DNA of 21,919 bases from the NCBI GenBank assembly GCA_964398945.1, contig CAYNOT010000033.1, positions 1 to 21,919 on the forward strand, in the 5' to 3' direction. Below are positions 7,755-15,120 of the stretch, piece after piece. Position numbers and translations under genes: made by a program. How positions within the stretch are numbered: position 1 is the first letter of the stretch; each line of letters begins with the position of its first letter. The stretch comes from JBGTGG01 sp964398945 (lineage in GTDB: Bacteria; Bacteroidota; Bacteroidia; Cytophagales; Cyclobacteriaceae). The notes under the pieces were generated by a model that did no database searches, was not told the DNA's origin, and saw only the letters and a list, made by a program, of their open reading frames with translations.

Positions 7755-8081
7755 CTACTTTGCCAGTATTTTCTCAATGTCAGCAATCAATTTTGCGGAT
7801 ACCGCCCGTGAGTTTTTGGATTTTGTTTCCGTCAGGACCGAAAGTGCTTTTTCACTGGTAGCATACAACCCAACCGGGTTATGGTCATGCCGATAGCTTC
7901 CCAAACACCAACCGATATCCGATTGTAGCTGTGGGGCAACATCCAGCGCACGTAGCTTATCCAGGATTTGCTCACTTAGTTCTTCGATTGAAACCACCGA
8001 TTTCTGTTTAGCAGGGGTCGTTGTTTTGGCCTTTGCCAACACTGCTTTCTTGATAGGTTTTCGTGATGTAGTCTTTGCCAT
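7755..8081 (-). CDS. Conserved hypothetical protein with Lys/Ala-rich N-terminal tail
   Basis: A 108-residue protein that I do not recognise. Residues 1-28 form a basic, low-complexity tail (MAKTTSRKPIKKAVLAKAKT), followed from about 30 by a compact, helical domain: VSIEELSEQILDKLRALDVA, a central LQSDIGWCLGSYRHDHNPVG, then EKALSVLTETK and a C-terminal helix AKLIADIEKILAK. The basic tail resembles those of DNA- or RNA-binding proteins, and a histone-H1-like gene lies 0.9 kb away, but nucleic-acid binding is only a guess. The gene has its own promoter-like box (8122-8129) and a terminator (7696-7723), so it appears to be a single, real, expressed gene. Confidence 0.75.
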   Translation of the reverse strand: MAKTTSRKPIKKAVLAKAKTTTPAKQKSVVSIEELSEQILDKLRALDVAPQLQSDIGWCLGSYRHDHNPVGLYATSEKALSVLTETKSKNSRAVSAKLIADIEKILAK

Positions 8082-8121
8082 GATGGTTTTGTTTTGAGCG
8101 TGGGTTCTGTTTTATATGCTG

Positions 8122-8129
8122 CAAAATTA
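8122..8129 (-). promoter_or_regulatory. Putative TAnnTTTG promoter for the Lys-rich protein gene
   Basis: On the minus strand the octamer is taattttg, an exact TAnnTTTG match, with a TTG 21 bases upstream (plus-strand caa at 8151-8153), near the usual spacing for the Bacteroidota -33 element. It predicts a leader of about 34 bases before the start codon at 8081. Confidence 0.45.
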
Positions 8130-8206
8130 AGCACTTCAAAGAGGCAATGTCAATGATTAACAGCATTATAATTCCGCAACCGTGTGAAAGAATACCTGAA
8201 CTATGA

Positions 8207-8818
8207 TTACTTTTTGATGTACTTCCAATTCCTGGCTTTTCCTTCCGCCATCCATTCAATTGCCTGCGCCAACCGCTTCTCACGGGTTGCTTCTGTCTTC
8301 GCTTCTTCCACCCACTGCACGTATTCTTTCTTGTTGGAGTTGCTGAACGATTTAAAGGTTTCAGCAGCTTTTTTGTTATTCGCCAACGCTTGCTTCATAT
8401 CCGGTGGCGCTTGAATTGCTCCCAACCCCGGGCTTTTCTTTCGTGGCAGTATAGCTCCTGCTTCATTGAGCTTCACCGCTTCCTTCAAATACTTCAATAT
8501 GGTTTTATCGGAAGGTAAATCTTGAATGGTTTTTACTTTTCCGAAATGGCCCATCGCACTTTTCCCGACCTCGGTAAGCATGTTATGTTCATCTTTCAAC
8601 AACTCCCCTTTCCAAAAACCAAACGTGCAATGTTCCTTAAAAGCGGTCATAAAACACAGCATTCCCTTATAACCAAAGTTCGGGAAGCCCCACTTGATCG
8701 ATTCTTCAACCTCAGGACAAGCCTTATGGACAAGCATTCGCAAGTGGATCAAAATAGGTTTGGCAAAGTCATTTGACTTGCTGATATACGCATCGACCGG
8801 GTTGTTGTTCGCACTCAT
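8207..8818 (-). CDS. DUF1801/YdeI (OmpD-associated) family protein
   Basis: A 203-residue soluble protein with two joined regions. Residues about 15-120 match the DUF1801 fold (LIHLRMLVHKACPEVEESIK, WGFPNFGYKGMLCFMTAFK, CTFGFWKGELL). Residues about 130-200 match the YdeI/OmpD-associated tail: APPDMKQALANNKKAAETF, then FSNSNKKEYVQWVEEAKTEA and TREKRLAQAIEWMAEGKAR. This tail was named for a link to OmpD and bacteriocin protection in enterics; the biochemical activity is not known and should not be transferred to this protein with confidence. Length and order agree with the Bacteroidota family members. The start at 8818 lies 20 bases downstream of a promoter-like box. Confidence 0.88.
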   Translation of the reverse strand: MSANNNPVDAYISKSNDFAKPILIHLRMLVHKACPEVEESIKWGFPNFGYKGMLCFMTAFKEHCTFGFWKGELLKDEHNMLTEVGKSAMGHFGKVKTIQDLPSDKTILKYLKEAVKLNEAGAILPRKKSPGLGAIQAPPDMKQALANNKKAAETFKSFSNSNKKEYVQWVEEAKTEATREKRLAQAIEWMAEGKARNWKYIKK

Positions 8819-8837
8819 TTTTGGTTCTGTTTTTTTG

Positions 8838-8845
8838 CAAAAGTA
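8838..8845 (-). promoter_or_regulatory. Putative TAnnTTTG promoter for the YdeI-like gene
   Basis: On the minus strand the octamer is tacttttg, an exact TAnnTTTG match, 20 bases upstream of the ATG at 8818. A TTTTTG lies upstream at a spacing (about 14) that is shorter than usual, so the -33 part is unconvincing. Confidence 0.45.
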
Positions 8846-8973
8846 GGATCATTTTACTTCAAAAACCTTTAACTTTTTCGAGCTCAAATTACACGCTAAA
8901 AAATTCCCGAAAGAAATTATCGAAAGTTGAAAAAATATTCTTTAACTTTTCGGAAATTTTAACACTTTAAGCT

Positions 8974-9300
8974 ATGGCAAAAAAAGCAAAGAAGGCAGCC
9001 CCGAAGAAATCGAAGGCTCCTAAGAAAGCAGCAAAAAAAGTTGCTAAGAAAAAAGCTGCTCCTAAAAAAGCAGCAAAGAAGAAAGCAGCAAAGAAGAAAA
9101 CTGCTAAGAAAGCCGCTCCTAAAAAAGCAGCGAAGAAAAAGGCAGCGAAGAAAGCCGCCCCTAAAAAAGCTACCAAGAAAGCTGCTCCTAAAAAAGCAGC
9201 AAAGAAGAAAGCTTCCAAAAAGAAAGCAGCTAAGCCTGCAGCAGCACCAGCTCCTGCACCAGCAGCTCCTTCCTTGTTTGGAGAAGGTTCTGGTAACTAG
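8974..9300 (+). CDS. Histone H1-like Lys/Ala/Pro-rich protein
   Basis: A 108-residue, extremely basic protein. From residue 2 to about 88 it is almost entirely K, A and P, in repeats of the type KKAAPKKA, KKAAKKK, AAPKKATKK; the C-terminal 20 residues are different (AAAPAPAPAAPSLFGEGSGN). This composition matches bacterial histone-H1-like proteins (Hc1/AlgP-like C-terminal tails) that bind DNA without sequence specificity and help compact or organise the nucleoid; such proteins occur in many Bacteroidota. The repeats are encoded by similar DNA repeats, so copy number is likely to vary between strains. It is a single gene closed by a hairpin at 9320-9349. The reverse strand also has long open frames here, an artefact of the repetitive composition. 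Confidence 0.85.
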   Translation: MAKKAKKAAPKKSKAPKKAAKKVAKKKAAPKKAAKKKAAKKKTAKKAAPKKAAKKKAAKKAAPKKATKKAAPKKAAKKKASKKKAAKPAAAPAPAPAAPSLFGEGSGN

Positions 9301-9319
9301 TCCAGACTTGACAAAAATC

Positions 9320-9349
9320 AAAGGCGGTGAAATTTCATCGCCTTTTTTT
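9320..9349. terminator. Bidirectional terminator between H1-like gene and plsC-like gene
   Basis: A near-perfect hairpin, aaaggcg(g) pairing with (t)cgccttt around the self-complementary tgaaatttca, followed on the plus strand by a run of seven T. Read on the minus strand it is followed by tttgattttt. It lies between two convergent genes (ends at 9300 and 9357) and probably serves both. Confidence 0.85.
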
Positions 9350-9356
9350 ATTCCCC

Positions 9357-9908
9357 TCAAAAATGGCGCATATCATTGCCGGGTATCTTCCCCACAATAG
9401 GTCGATAGAACGCATGGATTTTTTCAAAGTCAGATTCTATGTCCCCTGTTAAAACCAACGGTTCAGAGAAGATCGCCACTTTTCTTTTGTAATCAATGCC
9501 TGCCATAATCACGGGCACACCTGCTTTCAGTGCAATGTAGTAGAAACCCGTTCGCAATTTATCAACACGCTTGCGTGTTCCTTCCGGGGAAAGCGCTATT
9601 CCAAATTCTTCTTTCGAGTTAAATACAGAAACAACTGAATCCACCAGGTTCGATTTGTTAAAACGGTCAACGGGATAGCCGCCCAACCAGCGGAACAAAA
9701 AGCCAAACGGCCCTTTAAACAATTCTTCTTTGCCCAGGAACTTCACATTGATTTGTTCAGCAGACCGAAACAAAACCCCGATAATAAAATCCCATGCACT
9801 GGTGTGTGGCCCTACAATCGTAACATGTTTTTTGACATCCGAAGGAAACGGGTTGGCAACCCTCCATCCTGAAAGTGAAAGTATTAACTTTGCCATCGAT
9901 CTAAACAT
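9357..9908 (-). CDS. 1-acylglycerol-3-phosphate acyltransferase-like protein (PlsC family)
   Basis: A 183-residue acyltransferase that would transfer a fatty acyl group to a lysophospholipid or related alcohol at the inner membrane. The four family blocks are visible: H35-T-S-A-W-D40 (HX4D catalytic dyad), the KFLGKEELFKGPFGFLFRWLG segment followed by GGYPVDR (76-82), SPEGTRKR with E109-G110-T111-R112 (glycerol-phosphate binding), and FYYIALKAGVPVIMAGIDY (122-140). It is shorter than canonical PlsC (about 240) and belongs to the short 'glycerol acyltransferase' type common in Bacteroidota, so the true acceptor may not be lysophosphatidate. It appears to be a single gene; upstream lies the ion-channel remnant on the other strand. 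Confidence 0.87.
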   Translation of the reverse strand: MFRSMAKLILSLSGWRVANPFPSDVKKHVTIVGPHTSAWDFIIGVLFRSAEQINVKFLGKEELFKGPFGFLFRWLGGYPVDRFNKSNLVDSVVSVFNSKEEFGIALSPEGTRKRVDKLRTGFYYIALKAGVPVIMAGIDYKRKVAIFSEPLVLTGDIESDFEKIHAFYRPIVGKIPGNDMRHF

Positions 9909-10000
9909 GCATCCATCAACTTTGTCATTCCCAAATAAACGAACAGTCTTTCTTAAAGCAATTAAAGAATGATCTATTTTGATGCCTTAACGGATATTCT

Positions 10001-10526
10001 ATAGAGAAATTTTCACTTTTTACTCCCAGCGAGCTTCAAAAGGAAAAACAAAAAGACTATCGAAATGTCGTAGCCGTTCAGATCATCATCGTTACAATGG
10101 AGCTCACCTTGCCTGAATTTATTGTAGAGAAGAGTATACGATCCTTTTTCCGATTGAAGTCACCATTATTGCATTTGCACTCAACGATCTTTTTTCGGGC
10201 AGAAAACTTGCTCCTGATAAGTTATGGGGTGCAGCCTGTGCATTCTTAATGACAGGGATTTCTTTTGGAAGCCTTTATGACTTAATTTGCATCGTCAAAC
10301 CAGGAAATTTTGGGATTGATTTGAAACCTGGTATCCCAAACTACGCTGAAAGTGTACGGTCATAGTTTCAGTGTTTTAGGGAGGTGTTGACCCCGGACTA
10401 CCGGACACACCCGTCCTCATCCGGAATATCAGTGTTATCGAAGGTGTATGGGGCACACTGTTCGCCATGTTGGTGATCGGGAAATTGTTAGGACTGCCCC
10501 CAACAGAAGAAAACAAACAAGCTTAA
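10001..10526 (+). pseudogene. Frameshifted remnant of a two-TM ion channel gene
   Basis: No intact gene lies between 9909 and 10551, but protein-like pieces appear in successive plus-strand frames. About 10001-10150: LFTPSELQKEKQKDYRNVVA then VQIIIVTMELTLPEFIVEKS. 10153-10365: IEVTIIAFALNDLFSGRKLA then WGAACAFLMTGISFGSLYDL. About 10380-10526: GGVDPGLPDTPVLIRN then ISVIEGVWGTLFAMLVIGKL and a tail ending ENKQA-stop. The order (helix pair, AFL..G.SFGSLYDL, then a pore-like segment, then TPVLIRNISVIEGVWGTLF) is that of Ion_trans_2-type channels, whose last helix typically reads TPLxRxLSVIEG.xGxLY. At least two or three indels and internal stops break it, and no TVGYG filter is seen. The channel assignment is my inference from this layout. 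Confidence 0.55.
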
Positions 10527-10551
10527 CTAACCAATAAATTATAAACTAATT

Positions 10552-11370
10552 ATGAACAACAAAAAACTAGTACCATTCATTATCATCGGTGTCATCGCCC
10601 TCTTTGTGATTATGGGGATTTCATCAAGCTTATTTTATACCATCGGGGCCACTGAGCGCGCGGTTGCCTTCTATAAATTCGGTATCGGCCTTGACAAAGA
10701 CAATATAATCGGACAAGGCTTTCACATGAAAGCCCCCTGGAATGAAATCTATGTGTACAGCGTAAATGAAAAAACATCTGAAGAAAAGATGGAAGTACTC
10801 GATAAAAACGGATTGTCAATCCATGTTGAAATTACTGTAAGATATAATCCTATGCCTGACAAAATCGGATATATACACGAAAAATTCACGAAAGATTATG
10901 TTGCCGTTTTAGTAATCCCTGAAGTACGCTCAACAGTACGCCAGGTAATGGGACGCTTCACTGCTGAAGAAATCTACTCTACAAAAAGAGCGGAAGTTGA
11001 GTTAGCAATTAGGACTGAAACCGAGAAAATCCTTCAAATGAATTTTGTGAATGCACCTGCTGTCCTTATCCGTTCGATCGAACTTCCTGCACAAATAAAA
11101 GGTGCCATCGAAAATAAACTGCAACAAGAACAGGAAGCCCTCGCGTACCAATTCCGGTTGGACAAAGAAAAAAGCGAAGCAGAACGGAAGCGGATTGCTG
11201 CCGAAGGCGAATCGGCTGCCAACAAAATCATTAACAATAGCTTAACCAGTGAACTGTTAAAAATGCGGGGGATTGAAGCTACTTTAGAACTCGCCAAATC
11301 ACCAAACGCCAAGGTAGTGGTAATCGGCTCTGGCAAAGACGGAATGCCGCTTATTCTTGGAAACAACTAA
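10552..11370 (+). CDS. Prohibitin-like SPFH-domain membrane protein
   Basis: A 272-residue protein anchored by one N-terminal TM (residues about 7-32, LVPFIIIGVIALFVIMGISS) with the rest exposed. The SPFH/prohibitin domain spans about 33-200: TIGATERAVAFYKFGIG, GQGFHMKAPWNEIYVYSV, the strand EKMEVLDKNGLSIHVEITVR, YVAVLVIPEVRSTVRQVMGR and LIRSIELPAQIKGAIENKLQ. A charged coiled coil (about 190-230, QEQEALAYQFRLDKEKSEAE) follows. Prohibitin-like proteins form ring scaffolds in the membrane and often modulate FtsH-type proteases; no protease gene is near. It is intact, with a normal length, and lies just downstream of the ion-channel remnant, which may once have shared its transcript (25-base gap). 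Confidence 0.92.
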   Translation: MNNKKLVPFIIIGVIALFVIMGISSSLFYTIGATERAVAFYKFGIGLDKDNIIGQGFHMKAPWNEIYVYSVNEKTSEEKMEVLDKNGLSIHVEITVRYNPMPDKIGYIHEKFTKDYVAVLVIPEVRSTVRQVMGRFTAEEIYSTKRAEVELAIRTETEKILQMNFVNAPAVLIRSIELPAQIKGAIENKLQQEQEALAYQFRLDKEKSEAERKRIAAEGESAANKIINNSLTSELLKMRGIEATLELAKSPNAKVVVIGSGKDGMPLILGNN

Positions 11371-11567
11371 TGGTGAATATTTAGGGAAATTTGCAGGCTG
11401 GATTTTTTTCTCCACCAGCTAGCCCGTATATTTAAAACCCTTTGTAAAATAACATGGGATCGTCATGCTGAAAGTTCATCCAAGAGGATGGTAATCAGTA
11501 AGATGACTCCCTTCCTGTAGAATAGGAAGTATGTTACTTTAAGGTTATAATTATTAACGTATGAGAT

Positions 11568-12854
11568 ATGTCGAAAACCGCTGAATTAAAAATTGATGGG
11601 AAGTCTTACACCTTCCCTATTGTAGAAGGAACTGAGAAGGAATTAGCTATCGATATCAATAGCCTTCGTGATCAAACCGGTGTCATTACCCTTGATCCGG
11701 GTTATAAAAACACCGGGGCTACCACCAGCGCCATTACCTACCTCGATGGTGACAATGGTGTGTTGCACTACAGGGGCTATTCCATTGAAGAACTTGCGGA
11801 AAAATCCACTTTTTTGGAGGTCTCTTATTTGTTGATCTTTGGGCACCTCCCAACACAAGATGAACTCAATACCTTTACCCACGACATACGTACACACACA
11901 CTGGTACATGAAGATGTGAAGAAGATTTTAGATGGTTTTCCATCCACTTCCCATCCAATGGGTGTATTGTCTTCCCTTTTCTGTGCGCAAACTGCGTTTT
12001 ACCCGGAATCATTGGATCCTAACCGTTCCAAACAAAAAGTTTATCTGAGCATGGTACGCTCAATTGCCAAGATGCCCACATTTGCTGCCTGGTCATACAA
12101 AAATGCATTGGGCCATCCGGTCAATTACCCTGACAATTCATTGGATTATTGCTCACGGTTTTTGAAGATGATGTTTGCACTCCCGGCCGAACAATATGAA
12201 GCCGATCCGGTGGTGGCAGATGCATTGGATAAACTATTGATCCTGCATGCCGACCACGAGCAAAACTGCTCTACTTCAACCGTGAGGATTGTAGGCTCGT
12301 CAAAAGCCAGTATCTATTCTGCTATCTCAGCAGGAATCAATGCGCTTTGGGGGCCCTTGCATGGTGGTGCCAACCAAGAGGTGATTTTGATGTTGGAGGC
12401 AATTAAAAAAGATGGGGGCGATACGGAGAAGTGGATCAACAAGGCAAAAGATAAAAATGATCCGTTCCGTTTGATGGGATTTGGCCACCGCGTATACAAA
12501 AATTTCGATCCACGTGCACGCATTATCAAAAAAGCTGCAGATGATGTGCTCACGAAGTTGGGTGTAAATGATGAAGTATTGGATATTGCCATGAAACTGG
12601 AAGAGGTTGCATTGAAAGACCCATATTTCGTTGAACGCAAATTATACCCGAATGTGGATTTTTATTCCGGCATCATTTATCGTGCGTTAGGCATTCCTGT
12701 GGATATGTTTACCGTCATGTTTGCAATTGGCCGCTTGCCCGGCTGGATTGCACAATGGAAAGAAATGAGCGAGAACAAGGAACCTATCGGAAGACCACGC
12801 CAAATTTATACTGGTGAAGTGTCGCGTCCATTTGTAGATATTAGCAAGCGATAA
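11568..12854 (+). CDS. gltA: Citrate synthase
   Basis: A 428-residue enzyme that condenses acetyl-CoA and oxaloacetate to citrate, the entry step of the TCA cycle, in the cytoplasm. The start SKTAELKIDGKSYTFPIVEG and the length match the NADH-sensitive, hexameric, Gram-negative type. Catalytic residues are in place: H265 in ALWGPLHGGANQEV, H307 in MGFGHRVYKNFDPRA and D364 in KLYPNVDFYSGI. The Arg in GRPRQIYTG near the end is conserved. It is the first gene of a tight cluster: the acyl-CoA-binding protein gene starts 1 base after its stop. The 197-base upstream region holds no gene and no exact TAnnTTTG box that I can place. Confidence 0.98.
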   Translation: MSKTAELKIDGKSYTFPIVEGTEKELAIDINSLRDQTGVITLDPGYKNTGATTSAITYLDGDNGVLHYRGYSIEELAEKSTFLEVSYLLIFGHLPTQDELNTFTHDIRTHTLVHEDVKKILDGFPSTSHPMGVLSSLFCAQTAFYPESLDPNRSKQKVYLSMVRSIAKMPTFAAWSYKNALGHPVNYPDNSLDYCSRFLKMMFALPAEQYEADPVVADALDKLLILHADHEQNCSTSTVRIVGSSKASIYSAISAGINALWGPLHGGANQEVILMLEAIKKDGGDTEKWINKAKDKNDPFRLMGFGHRVYKNFDPRARIIKKAADDVLTKLGVNDEVLDIAMKLEEVALKDPYFVERKLYPNVDFYSGIIYRALGIPVDMFTVMFAIGRLPGWIAQWKEMSENKEPIGRPRQIYTGEVSRPFVDISKR

Positions 12855-12855
12855 A

Positions 12856-13119
12856 ATGGAACTTCAAGAACAATTTGACAATGCGGTAAGTCGGTCAAAA
12901 GACTTACCGCAACGTCCAAGCAATGACGAATTGCTCACCCTATATGCCTTGTTCAAACAAGCCACCGATGGCGATGCAACCGGTGAACGTCCAGGGGGTT
13001 TTGATTTTAAAGCCATCGCCAAGTTTGATGCCTGGGTAGAGAAAAAGGGCATCGCGAAAGAAACTGCAATGAAAGAGTACGTTGAACTTGTCGATCAACT
13101 TTTCAAGAAGTATTCATAG
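12856..13119 (+). CDS. Acyl-CoA-binding protein (ACBP)
   Basis: An 87-residue, four-helix protein that binds long-chain acyl-CoA esters. The family signature is clear: a first helix LQEQFDNAVSRSKDLPQRPS, then LLTLYALFKQATDGDA with conserved Tyr and Lys of the ligand pocket, GERPGGFDFKAIAKFDAW (conserved Lys and Trp), and a final helix ETAMKEYVELVDQLFKKY. ACBPs are typical of eukaryotes and found in a minority of bacteria, including many Bacteroidota. Here the gene starts 1 base after gltA and ends 1 base before rsmE, so it is probably cotranscribed with citrate synthase; a link between acyl-CoA buffering and acetyl-CoA use is an attractive but unproved inference. Confidence 0.95.
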   Translation: MELQEQFDNAVSRSKDLPQRPSNDELLTLYALFKQATDGDATGERPGGFDFKAIAKFDAWVEKKGIAKETAMKEYVELVDQLFKKYS

Positions 13120-13120
13120 T

Positions 13121-13819
13121 GTGAACTGGTTCTTCCAACCTCAAATCCCAGAAGGCCATCATTTTCTTGAAGACGAAGAATTCCGGCACTGCATAAAAGT
13201 ACTACGAAAAAAAACAGGGGATGAAATCCAACTGGTTGATGGAAGAGGCAACTACTATGTTGCCAGGCTGGATGCAATCGAAAAACACCGCTGTACCTTT
13301 ACAATAATCCAAGACGATCACGAAAACAAAAAAGAGTATTCGATTCACATGGCGGTTGCCCCCACCAAAAACCAGGACCGCCTGGAGTGGTTTGTTGAAA
13401 AGGCGATTGAATTTGGGGTGGATGAAATTTCATTTCTCCGGTGTGAACATTCTGAAAGGACTTCAATCAAGCAAGATCGAATTGATCGCATTGCTGTAAG
13501 CGCAATGAAGCAATCGGGGCGTGCCACGCTACCTGTTTTTAACCTGCTGACAGATTTCAAAACATTCGTTGAAACCAAATCCGGCACGCAACGATTCATC
13601 GCGTACGTGGATCAGGAAAACCCGGATCACCTTTTTCAATTGGCAACAAAACAAAAAAACTACACCGTGCTGATTGGCCCTGAAGGCGATTTCTCAGAAG
13701 CTGAAATTGCCCTGGCAAGTGTAAACGGATTTCAAAAAGTAAGTTTGGGAAATCACCGTTTGCGCACCGAAACAGCTGCCATCGCTGCTTGTCAAATCTT
13801 GCACCTTGTGAACCTATAG
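13121..13819 (+). CDS. rsmE: 16S rRNA (uracil(1498)-N(3))-methyltransferase
   Basis: A 232-residue SPOUT-class methyltransferase that methylates U1498 of 16S rRNA in the 30S subunit, using S-adenosylmethionine. An N-terminal PUA-like part (about 1-70: FLEDEEFRHCIKVLRKKTGD) is followed by the knotted catalytic domain with MAVAPTKNQDRLEWFVEKAI, YTVLIGPEGDFSEAEIALA and KVSLGNHRLRTETAAIAACQ, the usual SAM-binding knot motifs. Start choice: the frame opens earlier with a TTG at 13082 inside the ACBP gene, but GTG at 13121 gives the normal family start (V/M)NWFFQPQIPEG and lies 1 base after the ACBP stop, so GTG is preferred. Likely translationally coupled within the gltA cluster. Confidence 0.95.
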   Translation: MNWFFQPQIPEGHHFLEDEEFRHCIKVLRKKTGDEIQLVDGRGNYYVARLDAIEKHRCTFTIIQDDHENKKEYSIHMAVAPTKNQDRLEWFVEKAIEFGVDEISFLRCEHSERTSIKQDRIDRIAVSAMKQSGRATLPVFNLLTDFKTFVETKSGTQRFIAYVDQENPDHLFQLATKQKNYTVLIGPEGDFSEAEIALASVNGFQKVSLGNHRLRTETAAIAACQILHLVNL

Positions 13820-13877
13820 CGTATTGGCCCGACTTGTAATTATGGAAATACATTCGTTCTTTTAAGCAAAAACAAGC

Positions 13878-15110
13878 ATGGCGTTAAACTACATCTGGTT
13901 TGGGTTCTTCATTATTGCCTTTGTGGTTGCGCTTGTCAAGCTCGTATTCTTTCAGGACATGGCCATCTTCCCTGCCCTGCTGGATTCAACATTTGAAATG
14001 GCCAAGTTAGGTTTTGAATTGTCCCTGTACCTCACTGGTGTGATGGCTTTATGGTTGGGGTTGATGAAGATCGGTGAGAAAGGTGGCATGGTCCCGATCT
14101 TATCCAAACTTGTTGGTCCATTCTTTTCACGCCTGTTTCCGGAGATCCCACGCAACCATCCGGCAACAGGGTCCATTATCATGAACTTCAGTGCAAACCT
14201 GCTGGGGTTAGACAATGCCGCTACTCCGCTGGGGCTTAAAGCGATGAAGCAAATGCAAGAGCTGAACCCAACTCCGGAGGTAGCATCCAATGCACAGATT
14301 ATGTTCCTGGCGCTGAATACTTCGGGACTAACGCTTATTCCCCTGGCAATAATATTGGATCGTTCCATTTTAGGAGCTGCGAATCCAACCGATATATTTA
14401 TCCCTACATTGATCGCTACATTTTTTTCCTCAATGGGTGGGCTGATTGTAGTGTCCATCGTGCAACGCATCAACCTTTTCGATAAAGTTATACTCGCCTA
14501 TATCGGTGGACTCACACTGTTTGTTTCGCTCGCCATTTATTATTTTGGATCATTGCCACAAGCAGAACTCCAGCAACAATCCAATCTCTTTAGCTCCTTT
14601 ATAATTTTATCGGTTATCATGATGTTCCTTGTCCTCGGCTGGCGTAAAAAAATCCCGCTTTACGAGACTTTTGTAGAAGGTGCAAAAGAAGGGTTCGAGA
14701 CTTCTATTAAAATTGTCCCCTACCTGATTGGCATTTTGGTGGCGATTGGGGTTTTCAGGACTTCCGGTGCATTGGACTACCTCACACAAGGTGTTGGGGC
14801 TATCGTTTCATTGAGTGGGTTGAATACTGATTTTGTGGATGCGCTTCCGGTAGCGTTTTTAAAACCCCTTAGTGGGGGTGCAGCAAAAGGCATGATGGTA
14901 TCCACCATTGAAGCACATGGCGTAGACTCATTTGCAGGTAGGTTGGCCAGTATTTTCAGGGGGTGTACTGAAACAACTTTTTATATCCTGGCTGTCTATT
15001 TCGGATCGGTAAATATTCGTAAAACGAGGTATGCCCTTACTATGGGTTTAATTGCGGATTTTATCGGAATTGTGGCCAGTATATTCGTAGCTTATCTCTT
15101 TTTTCATTAA
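13878..15110 (+). CDS. SpmA-SpmB fusion, nucleoside-recognition (Gate) domain membrane protein
   Basis: A 410-residue polytopic membrane protein with two Gate (nucleoside recognition) domains. The first half (about 40-190) corresponds to SpmA: YLTGVMALWLGLMKIGEKGG, then the signature NHPATGSIIMNFSANLLGLD and NAATPLGLKAM. The second half (about 250-410) corresponds to SpmB: FVEGAKEGFETSIKIVPYLI, then FLKPLSGGAAKGMMVSTIEA and FRGCTETTFYILAVYFGSV. In Bacillus, separate SpmA and SpmB act in spore-core dehydration, but this fused form is widespread in non-sporulating Bacteroidota, where the role and substrate are unknown. The start 58 bases after rsmE suggests it may share the upstream transcript. 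Confidence 0.92.
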   Translation: MALNYIWFGFFIIAFVVALVKLVFFQDMAIFPALLDSTFEMAKLGFELSLYLTGVMALWLGLMKIGEKGGMVPILSKLVGPFFSRLFPEIPRNHPATGSIIMNFSANLLGLDNAATPLGLKAMKQMQELNPTPEVASNAQIMFLALNTSGLTLIPLAIILDRSILGAANPTDIFIPTLIATFFSSMGGLIVVSIVQRINLFDKVILAYIGGLTLFVSLAIYYFGSLPQAELQQQSNLFSSFIILSVIMMFLVLGWRKKIPLYETFVEGAKEGFETSIKIVPYLIGILVAIGVFRTSGALDYLTQGVGAIVSLSGLNTDFVDALPVAFLKPLSGGAAKGMMVSTIEAHGVDSFAGRLASIFRGCTETTFYILAVYFGSVNIRKTRYALTMGLIADFIGIVASIFVAYLFFH

Positions 15111-15120
15111 CATTGTTACT

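Noticed and set aside
8959..9400. Long open frames opposite to or overlapping the H1-like gene (Phe/Ala-rich, Cys-rich and Lys/Arg/Leu-rich)
   Set aside because: They are out-of-frame readings of the Lys/Ala repeat DNA; low complexity, no family resemblance, and the plus-strand H1-like frame has a normal start and terminator.
9730..9972. Plus-strand frame of 80 codons
   Set aside because: Mostly the complement of the PlsC-like gene; the remainder has no recognisable content.
11389..11425. Hairpin gctgg/ccagc after the prohibitin-like gene
   Set aside because: The T-run lies inside the loop, not after the stem, and the stem is only 5 bp; not a credible terminator.
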